Source: Muribaculaceae bacterium (GTDB taxonomy: Bacteria; Bacteroidota; Bacteroidia; Bacteroidales; Muribaculaceae). From it: a stretch of DNA of 34,534 nucleotides. Positions 25,222 through 32,920 of the stretch are shown here, piece after piece. The notes beneath the pieces are model-generated. The model did no database searches. It saw only the letters and a list, made by a program, of their open reading frames with translations, and was not told the DNA's origin. Position numbers and translations under genes: made by a program. The stretch spans positions 1 through 34,534 of the forward strand of contig JAGANS010000092.1 in the NCBI GenBank assembly GCA_017624155.1, given 5' to 3'. Positions within the stretch are counted from its first letter, which is position 1. The number at the start of each line of letters is the position of its first letter.

Positions 25222-27207
25222 ATGCGACAGTTTATCCGACACGCCGCACTCCTGTGCGCGCTCATAATCAGCTTCGCGTCCGTCGCGCAGCGTCCGGTTC
25301 ATGTAAAGTGGACTGCCGAGGTCGAACCGTCCTCCGCCACCGAGGGCCTTGTGCGCTGGGCTGCCGACATAGAGCAGGGCTGGCACATCTACGGCCTAAC
25401 GATGCCCGACCTCGGCCCGGATGCCATAGCGCCCCAACTCACAACCTTCACCATCGACCCCGTGGCCGGCCTTGAGCTGGTGGGCGAAGTGGAGCCATCG
25501 GTCCCTGCCGAGGTAAAGTTCGATCAGAGTCTCAAGCTAAACCTCCCCATGTGGGAAGGCAAGGTGACCTTCGTGCAGCGCTTCCGGCTCGTCGACGGTG
25601 TAAAAGGTGTCGACATCCGTGGCAATGTCGAATACATGGCCTGCACCGACAAGTCGTGCACGCCGCCGACGCGCGAGCCTTTCAGCCTTCGCTTTGGCGA
25701 CGCCGTTCCGGCATCGGCCCCTGAAGTTCCGGTTACCGAAACGGACATCCCGGCCACCACCGGGCAGCAACAAGAGTCAGACATCTGGGCTCCCGTCGAG
25801 ATCAGCGCCGACAGCTCCGCCGCCACACCCTCCGAGGGCTCGCCATGGTGGGCTATATTCGGTTTTGGCTTCCTCGGCGGTCTACTCGCCCTGCTCACAC
25901 CCTGTGTGTGGCCGATGATACCGATGACGATGAGCTTCTTCCTCAAAAAAGGTAAGTCGCGTCGCCGCGCCATATTCGACGCTGTTGCCTACGGCCTCAG
26001 TATTATTGTCATCTACCTTGTGCTGGGCATAGCGCTAACGCTGATTTTCGGTGCTTCCAAGCTCAATGATATCGCTACCAGCGCCGGCTTCAACGTCCTG
26101 TTCTTCGTGCTGCTTGTGGTCTTTGCCATCTCGTTCTTCGGTGCATTCAACATCGAGTTGCCCTCCAAATGGAGCAATGCCATTGACTCCAAGGCCGAGA
26201 AGACCACCGGTCTCCTCAGCATATTCTTCATGGCCTTCACACTGGTGCTCGTATCATTCTCATGCACCGGCCCGATTATCGGCACACTGCTCGTCGAGGC
26301 GGCCTCGCAGGAGAGTGTCCTCGGGCCGGCTCTCGGCATGGGTGGCTTCGCCCTCGGCCTTGCGCTGCCATTCGGCCTCTTTGCCTTCTTCCCCTCGCTG
26401 CTCAAGGAGATGCCGCGCTCGGGCTCATGGCTCAATACCGTCAAGGTGGTGCTCGGCTTTATCGAGCTTATCCTCTCGCTCAAATTCCTGTCAGTGGCCG
26501 ATTTGGCCTATGGCTGGCGCATCCTCGACCGCGAGGTGTTCCTCGCCCTGTGGATAGTGCTGTTTGCCCTGCTGGGCCTCTACCTGCTTGGCAAGCTGCG
26601 TTTCAGTCACGACTCGCCCGTTGAGCACACCTCTGTGTTCCGTTTCTTCCTCGCAGTAGCATCGTTCAGCTTCGCCGTTTACCTGCTTCCCGGTCTCTGG
26701 GGCGCTCCGCTCAAGAGCATCAGCGCCTTTGCACCGCCGCTTACCACTCAGGATTTCAACCTCTACGGCGGCACATTCAAGGAATTCCACGATTACGACG
26801 AGGGTATGGCCTACGCAAAGCAGAACGACCTTCCTGTGATAGTCGACTTCTCGGGTTATGCCTGCGTCAACTGCCGCAAGATGGAGGGCGCCGTGTTTGA
26901 TACACGCGATGTCCGCACAGTCATGGAACGTGACTATGTCCTCATCAAGCTAATGGTCGACGACAAGCACAAACTCGACGCGCCCTACAAGGTGGAGGAA
27001 TACGGCGGATTCACCGATATCGAAACCGTAGGCGACCGCTGGAGCTATCTGCAGCGCCATAAGTTCGGCATCAACTCCCAGCCATATTATGTGCTTCTCG
27101 ACAATGACGGCAAGCCCCTCGCTCCGGCCCGTGCCTACGACGAGAACGTCGATGCATTTGTCGAATGGCTCAATACAGGTATTCAGAAATATAAGGAAAC
27201 AAAGTGA
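25222..27207 (+). CDS. dsbD: Thiol:disulfide interchange protein DsbD
   Basis: 661 residues; moves electrons from cytoplasmic thioredoxin across the inner membrane to periplasmic partners. Signal peptide 1-22. Alpha domain about 25-155, ending YMACTDKSCTPP. A Pro/Ser-rich linker follows, then eight transmembrane helices (about 208-500) with the paired cysteines C228 (LLTPCVWPM) and C348 (FSCTGPI). C-terminal thioredoxin (gamma) domain about 525-661 with C548-V-N-C551. All six expected cysteines are present. Its stop overlaps the mazG start (GTGA). The neighbours tpx and the secreted thioredoxin-like protein suggest a thiol-redox region, though they read the other way. Confidence 0.95.
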   Translation: MRQFIRHAALLCALIISFASVAQRPVHVKWTAEVEPSSATEGLVRWAADIEQGWHIYGLTMPDLGPDAIAPQLTTFTIDPVAGLELVGEVEPSVPAEVKFDQSLKLNLPMWEGKVTFVQRFRLVDGVKGVDIRGNVEYMACTDKSCTPPTREPFSLRFGDAVPASAPEVPVTETDIPATTGQQQESDIWAPVEISADSSAATPSEGSPWWAIFGFGFLGGLLALLTPCVWPMIPMTMSFFLKKGKSRRRAIFDAVAYGLSIIVIYLVLGIALTLIFGASKLNDIATSAGFNVLFFVLLVVFAISFFGAFNIELPSKWSNAIDSKAEKTTGLLSIFFMAFTLVLVSFSCTGPIIGTLLVEAASQESVLGPALGMGGFALGLALPFGLFAFFPSLLKEMPRSGSWLNTVKVVLGFIELILSLKFLSVADLAYGWRILDREVFLALWIVLFALLGLYLLGKLRFSHDSPVEHTSVFRFFLAVASFSFAVYLLPGLWGAPLKSISAFAPPLTTQDFNLYGGTFKEFHDYDEGMAYAKQNDLPVIVDFSGYACVNCRKMEGAVFDTRDVRTVMERDYVLIKLMVDDKHKLDAPYKVEEYGGFTDIETVGDRWSYLQRHKFGINSQPYYVLLDNDGKPLAPARAYDENVDAFVEWLNTGIQKYKETK

Positions 27208-28007
27208 CACACGATATCCACAGCCGTGCCGAGCGTCTTGAGGCGCTCGGCCGTATCATGGACACTCTCGACATCCTGCGCGTGAAGTGTCCCTGGGACG
27301 CCAAGCAGACCAACGAGTCGCTGCGTCCAAACACTATCGAAGAAGTATACGAGCTTTGTCAGGCTCTCCTCGACGAGAATCCCTCCGAAATCCGCAAGGA
27401 ACTCGGCGACGTGTTGCTTCACATACTATTCTACTCCAAGATCGCTTCGGAGAAGGGTCAGTTTGATATCGCCGACGTGGCTGATGCTCTCAACGACAAG
27501 CTCATCTTCCGCCATCCGCACGTATTCGGTCAGGAAAAAGCCGACACAGCCGAGAAGGTGATTCAGAACTGGGAGGAAATCAAGCTCCGCGAGCGCGGCG
27601 GCAACCGCACCGTACTCGCCGGCGTGCCGGCCGCCCTTCCTGCCCTTGTCAAGGCATTTCGTGTTCAGGAAAAAGCCGCCAACGTCGGTTTCGACTGGCA
27701 GTCGCCCGAGCAGGTGTGGGACAAGGTGCGCGAGGAGATAGGCGAGGTGTCAGAAGCCATCGCTTCGGGAGACAGCGCCGATATCGAGGCTGAATTCGGC
27801 GATCTGCTCTTCAGTGTCATCAATGCCGCCCGTCTCTATAAGGTCAATCCGGAGAATGCTCTCGAGCGCACCAACCGCAAGTTTATAGCCCGCTTCAACT
27901 TTATTGAGGCTCAGGCCAATGCTGCCGGTCGACATATCCGCGACCTCTCCCTCGACGAGATGGAGGACCTGTGGCAGCGTGCCAAAACCGAAGCAAAGCA
28001 CGACTGA
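27204..28007 (+). CDS. mazG: Nucleoside triphosphate pyrophosphohydrolase MazG
   Basis: 267 residues. It hydrolyses NTPs and dNTPs to monophosphates and PPi, cleaning the nucleotide pool. Two MazG domains: the first has RVKCPWDAKQTNESLRPNTI, EEVYELCQAL and ELGDVLLHILFYSKIA. The second has EIGEVSEAIASGDSADIEAEFGDLLF in two parts (EIGEVSEAIASG at about 180, EAEFGDLLFSVINAARL at about 195-211). Start is GTG at 27204, overlapping the dsbD stop by 4 bp. topB follows after 6 bp. Confidence 0.93.
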   Translation: MTHDIHSRAERLEALGRIMDTLDILRVKCPWDAKQTNESLRPNTIEEVYELCQALLDENPSEIRKELGDVLLHILFYSKIASEKGQFDIADVADALNDKLIFRHPHVFGQEKADTAEKVIQNWEEIKLRERGGNRTVLAGVPAALPALVKAFRVQEKAANVGFDWQSPEQVWDKVREEIGEVSEAIASGDSADIEAEFGDLLFSVINAARLYKVNPENALERTNRKFIARFNFIEAQANAAGRHIRDLSLDEMEDLWQRAKTEAKHD

Positions 28008-28013
28008 TAATCC

Positions 28014-30068
28014 GTGAAACTCTGCATTACAGAGAAACCCTCGGTCGCCGCCGACATCGCCCGCATTCTCGGCGCCGGCCACCGTCTCGACGGCTTCTAC
28101 GAAGGCGCCGGCTATTGCGTCACGTGGACTTACGGTCACCTCTGCACGCTCAAGGAGCCGGGCGATTACACCGAGCGCTGGAAGTCGTGGAACATGTCGA
28201 GCTTGCCAATGCTGCCCCCGCGCTTCGGCATCAAGATTATCGATGAGGAGCGCATCCGCCGGCAGTTTCACGTCATCGAGAGCCTTATTGCCAAGGCCGA
28301 CGAGATTATCAACTGTGGGGATGCCGGACAGGAGGGTGAGCTCATACAGCGCTGGGTGATGCAGAAGGCCGAGACCCGCTGCCCTGTAATGCGCCTGTGG
28401 ATATCCTCGCTCACCGACCAGTCGATCCGTGATGGATTTGCCTCCCTTGAGCCGCAGGCCAAATACGACAACCTGTATTATGCCGGACTATCGCGTGCCA
28501 TCGGTGACTGGATCCTCGGTATGAACGCCACCCGCCTCTACTCGCTCAAATATTCTCAGCCGGGTTGCGTCCTCTCTGTCGGCCGTGTGCAGACACCAAC
28601 GCTTGCCATGATCGTCAAGCGACACTTCGAGATTCAGAACTTTGTCCCCAAGGACTATTACGAGCTACACACCCGCTATCGCGAGGTCGACTTCATGGCT
28701 GCCCGTCGCTTCGACGACCCCGACAAGGGACGTGAGGCCTGCGACGCCATAGCCTCGTTACCGTTCACGGTCACCGATGTCACCGATAAGCAGGGGCGTG
28801 AGGCACCGCCGCGTCTCTTCGACCTCACTTCACTTCAGGTCGAGTGCAACCGCCGCTGGGGCTGGAGCGCCGACGATTCGCTGCGGCTCATACAGAGCCT
28901 CTACGAGAAGAAGGTCACCACATATCCGCGTGTCGACACCACTTATCTCCCCGACGACGTCTACCCGAAGATACCCGAAATCCTGCGCCGCATGACTCCC
29001 TATGCGCCGCAGACTGCTCCGGTGCTTGCCGCCAAGATCCGCAAGAGCAAGAAGGTGTTCGACAACTCAAAGGTCACCGACCACCATGCCATAATACCGA
29101 CAGGCGAACTCCCCACACGCCTCGTTGGCGACGAGCGTAAGCTTTACCATCTCATCGCCCTCCGCTTCATCGCGGCCTTCTACCCCGACTGCTGCTTCCG
29201 TCAGACAGTCGTTCAGGGCCGCGCCGGAGATGTCGATTTCAAGGCCTCCGGAAAGGTTATCACTGATCCCGGATGGCGCGTGCTATATGATAACGCTGCC
29301 GAAAAGGCCGCCGCGCAGGCTGATGCCGACGGCACGGATGCCCCGTCGGACGAGGGCGACAGCATCCTGCCGACGTTCACTAAGGGCGAGTCAGGCCCGC
29401 ACACCCCTTCGCTCGTCAAGAAAACGACACAGCCGCCAAAACTTTACACCGAGGGCACGCTCCTGCGCGCCATGGAGACCGCCGGGCGCACCGTCGACGA
29501 CGAGACCCTGCGCGAGGCCCTGAAAGAAAACGGTATCGGCCGCCCGTCCACACGCGCCGCCATTATCGAGACTCTGTTCCGTCGCCGATACATCGAGCGC
29601 CGCCGCAAGAGCATCATCCCTACGCAGGCTGGTATTGATCTCATAGCCACTATCAACGAAGAGCTTCTCAAGAGCGCCTCGCTTACCGGTATATGGGAGG
29701 CCAAGCTTCGCCGCATCTCGCGCGGCGAATATTCGGCAGGCGAGTTCATCGACGAGTTAAAGATCATGATTTCCCAGATTGTGCACGATGTGATGTGCGA
29801 CAGTTCCTCACGTCGTATCCAGGTCGCTGATGATCAGCCCGCCAAGCCTGCTCCAAAGAAAAAAGCACCCGCGCGCCGCAAATCCGCTCCTGCGGTCACC
29901 GATCTGTCACAGATTCCGTGCCCCCTCTGCGGCGAGGGATATCTGCTCAAAGGCCACACCGCCTACGGATGCTCGCGCTACACCGCCGGCTGCACATTCC
30001 GTCTGCCATTCGACCGGTATCCGGACACCCTCACGCCGGCGCAGCTTGCCGCAAAACTCAAGAAATGA
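28014..30068 (+). CDS. topB: Type IA DNA topoisomerase III (TopB-like)
   Basis: 684 residues. Relaxes and decatenates DNA through a single-strand break. Toprim domain: TEKPSVA with E7, then CGDAGQEGELIQRW (101-114), where the first Asp (D103) and the EGE are kept but the second Asp of DxD is Gly. Catalytic Tyr is Y304 in VTTYPRVDTTYLP. SVGRVQTPTLAMI (188-200) and GIGRPSTRAAIIETLFRRRY are standard motifs. A Lys/Pro/Ala-rich linker leads to a C-terminal zinc ribbon (IPCPLCGEGYLLKGHTAYGC, four Cys). GTG start at 28014. Paralogues with GDAGQEGE are familiar from Bacteroides. The stop overlaps the next gene (ATGA). Confidence 0.92.
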   Translation: MKLCITEKPSVAADIARILGAGHRLDGFYEGAGYCVTWTYGHLCTLKEPGDYTERWKSWNMSSLPMLPPRFGIKIIDEERIRRQFHVIESLIAKADEIINCGDAGQEGELIQRWVMQKAETRCPVMRLWISSLTDQSIRDGFASLEPQAKYDNLYYAGLSRAIGDWILGMNATRLYSLKYSQPGCVLSVGRVQTPTLAMIVKRHFEIQNFVPKDYYELHTRYREVDFMAARRFDDPDKGREACDAIASLPFTVTDVTDKQGREAPPRLFDLTSLQVECNRRWGWSADDSLRLIQSLYEKKVTTYPRVDTTYLPDDVYPKIPEILRRMTPYAPQTAPVLAAKIRKSKKVFDNSKVTDHHAIIPTGELPTRLVGDERKLYHLIALRFIAAFYPDCCFRQTVVQGRAGDVDFKASGKVITDPGWRVLYDNAAEKAAAQADADGTDAPSDEGDSILPTFTKGESGPHTPSLVKKTTQPPKLYTEGTLLRAMETAGRTVDDETLREALKENGIGRPSTRAAIIETLFRRRYIERRRKSIIPTQAGIDLIATINEELLKSASLTGIWEAKLRRISRGEYSAGEFIDELKIMISQIVHDVMCDSSSRRIQVADDQPAKPAPKKKAPARRKSAPAVTDLSQIPCPLCGEGYLLKGHTAYGCSRYTAGCTFRLPFDRYPDTLTPAQLAAKLKK

Positions 30069-30235
30069 TGGAGCTCGCCCTTGTTCTGATTATTGTTGCT
30101 GCCGCGGCCTTCGGTCTATATCGCGCATTGCGGCGCCCCGCTGCTGCCGACACTTGCTCCGACTGCCCGCTCAAAGACAAATGTGCCGACAAAAATCAAA
30201 AAAAGTCCTCAAATACTTGCACAACCCAAAAATAA
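30065..30235 (+). CDS. Small Cys-rich single-pass membrane protein (FeoB-associated-like)
   Basis: 56 residues. One transmembrane helix (MMELALVLIIVAAAAFGLYR), then a basic turn (ALRRP) and the cluster TCSDCPLKDKC. Such short anchored Cys clusters resemble FeoB-associated Cys-rich membrane proteins, but there is no feoB nearby, so metal binding is only a guess. The ATG at 30065 overlaps the topB stop by 4 bp. The end of the gene overlaps the -33 region of the tRNA-Cys promoter. Confidence 0.65.
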   Translation: MMELALVLIIVAAAAFGLYRALRRPAAADTCSDCPLKDKCADKNQKKSSNTCTTQK

Positions 30236-30247
30236 GCTATACCTTTG
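30217..30247 (+). promoter_or_regulatory. Promoter of tRNA-Cys
   Basis: TTG at 30217-30219 and TACCTTTG at 30240-30247, 20 bp apart; the tRNA begins 13 bp later. Confidence 0.82.
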
Positions 30248-30259
30248 CACACGCAAACC

Positions 30260-30330
30260 GGTTCCATGGCCGAGTGGTTAGGCAACGGTCTGCAAAACCG
30301 TGCACAGCAGTTCGATTCTGCTTGGAACCT
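30260..30330 (+). tRNA. tRNA-Cys (GCA)
   Basis: 71 bases. Acceptor stem GGTTCCA/TGGAACC, anticodon stem ACGGT/ACCGT with loop CTGCAAA giving anticodon GCA, T-arm AGCAG-TTCGATT-CTGCT, and discriminator T as expected for tRNA-Cys. CCA is not encoded. Confidence 0.97.
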
Positions 30331-30335
30331 CAAAG

Positions 30336-30370
30336 CCCCGACCTTCATGCCAAGGCCGGGGTATTTTTAT
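30336..30370 (+). terminator. Intrinsic terminator after tRNA-Cys
   Basis: Stem CCCCG-a-CCTT with AAGG-c-CGGGG (30336-30345 and 30352-30361), one A-C mismatch, loop of 6, then TATTTTTAT. Confidence 0.85.
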
Positions 30371-30413
30371 ATAAGTTCTTAAGATATATCTACGGGGAAG
30401 GACTCAAACAAAA

Positions 30414-30445
30414 TTTGGTGGCTTGCGTATTTTTGCGTAATTTTG
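30414..30445 (+). promoter_or_regulatory. Promoter of the PfkB-like/ribH operon
   Basis: TTTG at 30414-30417 and TAATTTTG at 30438-30445, 20 bp apart. Predicted 5' leader of about 55 bases before the ATG at 30508. A second TATTTTTG at 30428-30435 is a weaker alternative. Confidence 0.82.
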
Positions 30446-30507
30446 CAAAGTAAAACACACCCTGTATTTACGACAACCAAGGGTCGCTGTAAGACGTTAT
30501 TTCAGAT

Positions 30508-31416
30508 ATGAAAAAGATAATCTGTATCGGCGAATGTGCGCTCAATGTGGTTTTTGAGCGCGGATTGCCTGTGGGTGCGCTTCCCGGTGGTCGCATCGCT
30601 GCTGCCGCTGCGCTTATGGCCCGGGCAAAATGTCCTGTGGTAATGGCCTCCGAGGCTTCTGCCGACCCTGTCGGCGACATGGCTGTTGCCCCGCTTGTCG
30701 CGGCCGGTGTAGACATAAACTCGGTGGATCGTTTCACCGAGGGCCGCACACCGCTGATGGTATTTACCGAGGCTGCCGACGGCACTCCGCAGGTGACGCG
30801 TTATGAGAACTATGCCGACGAGGCCTTCGACATCGTGTGGCCCCGTGTCGATGAAGGCTCTGTGGTGGTTTTCGGGGGATATTACGCCCTTGACAAGCGT
30901 ATGCGCACACGTATGTTGCCATTCCTCAACCATTGTGTGGAGCGTGGTGCCGTGATGGTTTACCTCCCCGGATTTATGGCTCAGCAGGAATCGCGTATCA
31001 CCCGTGTGATGCCGGCGATTCTCGAAAACCTTGAGCTGGCGCATCTCGTCATAGCCCGCGACAACGATCTGGCCCTTATCTTCGGCACTGCGGCCGGCGA
31101 TGTGTGCTATGCCGATCATATCGACTTCTATTGCCGCTCGCTCATCAATATTGACACAGCCTGCCGCCATCTCAACTATTTCAGTGGCAAGCAGCTCACA
31201 CAGATAGAGATTCCCGAGGCGATATGCGAGACGATGACCTGGAACGCAGGCGTCGTGGCCGGTGTCGCCGCCGAGATATTTTCGCAGGAAATAACTGCCG
31301 GGCAGCTCGACACACCCGACGAGGCTCTGCGTCAACGCCTCCTCACCGCTGCCGCCGACTCGGCGCAGGCTGCTGCCCGTGAGCTCACCGAGCAGTGGCA
31401 GCACAAGATCAGATAA
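30508..31416 (+). CDS. PfkB-fold protein lacking the catalytic GAGD motif
   Basis: 302 residues. The start MKKIICIGECALNVVFERGL and PGGRIAAAAALMARAKCPVVMASEASADPVG (30-60 region) are clearly PfkB/ribokinase-like, as are the strand/helix order and the length. The second PfkB signature, which should contain GAGD with the catalytic Asp, reads CETMTWNAG (240-248) when anchored on NAG. No Asp is present, and the nucleotide-site GSxE region reads ARDNDLA. The protein is therefore probably not a sugar kinase any more and may be a binding or regulatory protein. It is first in an operon with ribH, 18 bp apart; Bacteroidales relatives with an intact motif are commonly found near ribH (recalled, not checked). 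Confidence 0.78.
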   Translation: MKKIICIGECALNVVFERGLPVGALPGGRIAAAAALMARAKCPVVMASEASADPVGDMAVAPLVAAGVDINSVDRFTEGRTPLMVFTEAADGTPQVTRYENYADEAFDIVWPRVDEGSVVVFGGYYALDKRMRTRMLPFLNHCVERGAVMVYLPGFMAQQESRITRVMPAILENLELAHLVIARDNDLALIFGTAAGDVCYADHIDFYCRSLINIDTACRHLNYFSGKQLTQIEIPEAICETMTWNAGVVAGVAAEIFSQEITAGQLDTPDEALRQRLLTAAADSAQAAARELTEQWQHKIR

Positions 31417-31434
31417 CACCTTATATCAAGCTAT

Positions 31435-31926
31435 ATGGCTTCAAATCAGCATAATCTTCCCAATCCTTTCAACGCCGACATTGACGGCGACATCCGGGTG
31501 GCCATCATCGCCGCCGAGTGGAACGGCCATATCACCGGCCCCCTGACAGACAGTTGCGTCAGAACTCTCGCCGCACATGGCGTTGACGACGACATGATCG
31601 ACGTATTCCATGTACCCGGCGCTGTCGAGCTCACTTATGCCGCATCGTCGGTGATCGAGACAGGCGCTTTTGATGTAGTTATTGTGTTTGGCTGCGTGAT
31701 TCGCGGCGGCACACCCCACTTCGACTACGTATGCCAGTCGGTGACACAGGGCATAACCCACCTCAATGCAGAGTGCGACATCCCCGTGATATTCGGCGTG
31801 CTGACTGTCGATAACGAGCAGGGCGCCCTCGACCGTATCGGAGGCAAGCATGGGGACAAGGGCGCCGAGGCTGCCGAGGCTGCCCTGAAGATGGTGCAGT
31901 TTACCCGCGAGGTTAAGGATATATGA
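31435..31926 (+). CDS. ribH: 6,7-dimethyl-8-ribityllumazine synthase
   Basis: 163 residues. Penultimate enzyme of riboflavin synthesis; condenses 5-amino-6-ribitylaminouracil with 3,4-dihydroxybutanone 4-phosphate. Visible sites: AEWN (27-30) for the ribityl/aromatic ring, PGAVELTYAA (61-70), GCVIRGGTPHFDYVC with the proton-shuttling H95, and FGVLTVDNEQGALDRIGG. Length fits a subunit of the icosahedral or pentameric enzyme. The stop overlaps the lipoprotein start (ATGA). Confidence 0.96.
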   Translation: MASNQHNLPNPFNADIDGDIRVAIIAAEWNGHITGPLTDSCVRTLAAHGVDDDMIDVFHVPGAVELTYAASSVIETGAFDVVIVFGCVIRGGTPHFDYVCQSVTQGITHLNAECDIPVIFGVLTVDNEQGALDRIGGKHGDKGAEAAEAALKMVQFTREVKDI

Positions 31927-32390
31927 TGGCAATGAGAATTATTGCAGCAGTCACTCTTGCTCTGGCCATAGCCATGGCCGCGTGCGGCGGCGGAGCTACG
32001 GCTGTCGGCCCTGTAGCGCAGGCACAGGCCGATTTTGAGGCCGGGAATTATGATGGCGCCCAGAAAGCGTGCGACCGGATAATGGCCGATTCGGCCGACT
32101 TCGCGGTTCTCGATGTAGCACAGTTGTGCACCCTTGCCGAGCTGTATATCAGGCTCGACTCGGCGCGTATGGATGCCGGCGAGGCCGTGGTAGAACCTAA
32201 CGAAGCTTCGGCTGTGCGCTGCCTGGGTCGTGCGCGCGATCTCGATGCCGACTCGGTCGATGCCTTTATCGGCAGTCGTCCGCGCGATCGTGCCTCAAGG
32301 CTTGCCGTCATCAATATTGTAAGTACATATCTCGCCATTCCTCGTGACTCGCTGGTAGTTGAAGACGAGCAGATATACGATTCGATATGA
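31923..32390 (+). CDS. Putative lipoprotein with a TPR-like helical region
   Basis: 155 residues. A lipoprotein signal, ALAIAMAAC with the lipid-anchored C21, is followed by a Gly linker and then helices that look like one to two tetratricopeptide units (AQADFEAGNYDGAQKACDRI, then AQLCTLAELYIRL). Function unknown. It is translationally coupled to ribH before it and to the SUI1 gene after it by 4-bp overlaps. Whether translation starts at the first or second of the two adjacent ATGs is open. Confidence 0.7.
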   Translation: MMAMRIIAAVTLALAIAMAACGGGATAVGPVAQAQADFEAGNYDGAQKACDRIMADSADFAVLDVAQLCTLAELYIRLDSARMDAGEAVVEPNEASAVRCLGRARDLDADSVDAFIGSRPRDRASRLAVINIVSTYLAIPRDSLVVEDEQIYDSI

Positions 32391-32731
32391 GCAGCCCGTC
32401 CGACTGGCGCGACGCCCTGGCGTCGCTGCTTCCCGAGGGACATCAGTCCGAACCTGAGCCTGATACCGACAGGAATCCGGCCGTAGCGCCCGCCCAGTCC
32501 GGCGTCCTTCATGTGCAGATCGAGCGCAAGGGCCGTGCCGGCAAGGTGGCTACGATTGTGAGCGGCTTTACCATCCCCGACGATGCCGTGGCCGATGTGG
32601 CCTCGCGCCTCAAGCATACTCTCGGCACAGGCGGGTCGGCCCGCGGCGGTGAGATCCTGATACAGGGCGACCGCGCTGATGATGTCGTCGCTGCCCTTGG
32701 TAAACTCGGGCTGAAGGCACGGCGTGTGTGA
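32387..32731 (+). CDS. SUI1/eIF1-like translation factor (YciH family)
   Basis: 114 residues. Residues about 40-114 form a SUI1 domain: LHVQIERKGRAGKVATIVSG, ASRLKHTLGTGGSARGGEIL, IQGDRADDVVAALGKLGLKA. Basic loop KGRAGK and the GTGGS turn are hallmarks. The first 40 residues are a Pro/Glu-rich flexible tail. Bacterial YciH-type proteins bind the 30S subunit and influence start-codon selection in vitro; the cellular role is uncertain. Last gene of the PfkB-ribH operon. No clear terminator follows. Confidence 0.88.
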   Translation: MSSPSDWRDALASLLPEGHQSEPEPDTDRNPAVAPAQSGVLHVQIERKGRAGKVATIVSGFTIPDDAVADVASRLKHTLGTGGSARGGEILIQGDRADDVVAALGKLGLKARRV

Positions 32732-32776
32732 GCATTGGCCCCGTTAGTAAATATTAAAGAAATTTTTCCTTAATAA

Positions 32777-32808
32777 TTTCCTAATCACTAAAAAAAGTTA
32801 TAACTTTG
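32777..32808 (+). promoter_or_regulatory. Promoter of pckA
   Basis: TAACTTTG at 32801-32808 with TTTC at 32777-32780, 20 bp apart. The predicted transcript has a leader of about 105 bases before the ATG at 32921, the longest among the mapped housekeeping promoters here. It holds a small hairpin (TTCTTG/CAAGAA, about 32855-32870). Confidence 0.75.
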
Positions 32809-32920
32809 CACTCTGAAAACAAGAACCGTAACAATCACGACAGCGAAGCGTTATGTTCTTGCAGACAAGAATACATTATACTGCGAATTATATCATTTAC
32901 CCATATTTTTTCTACGCATC

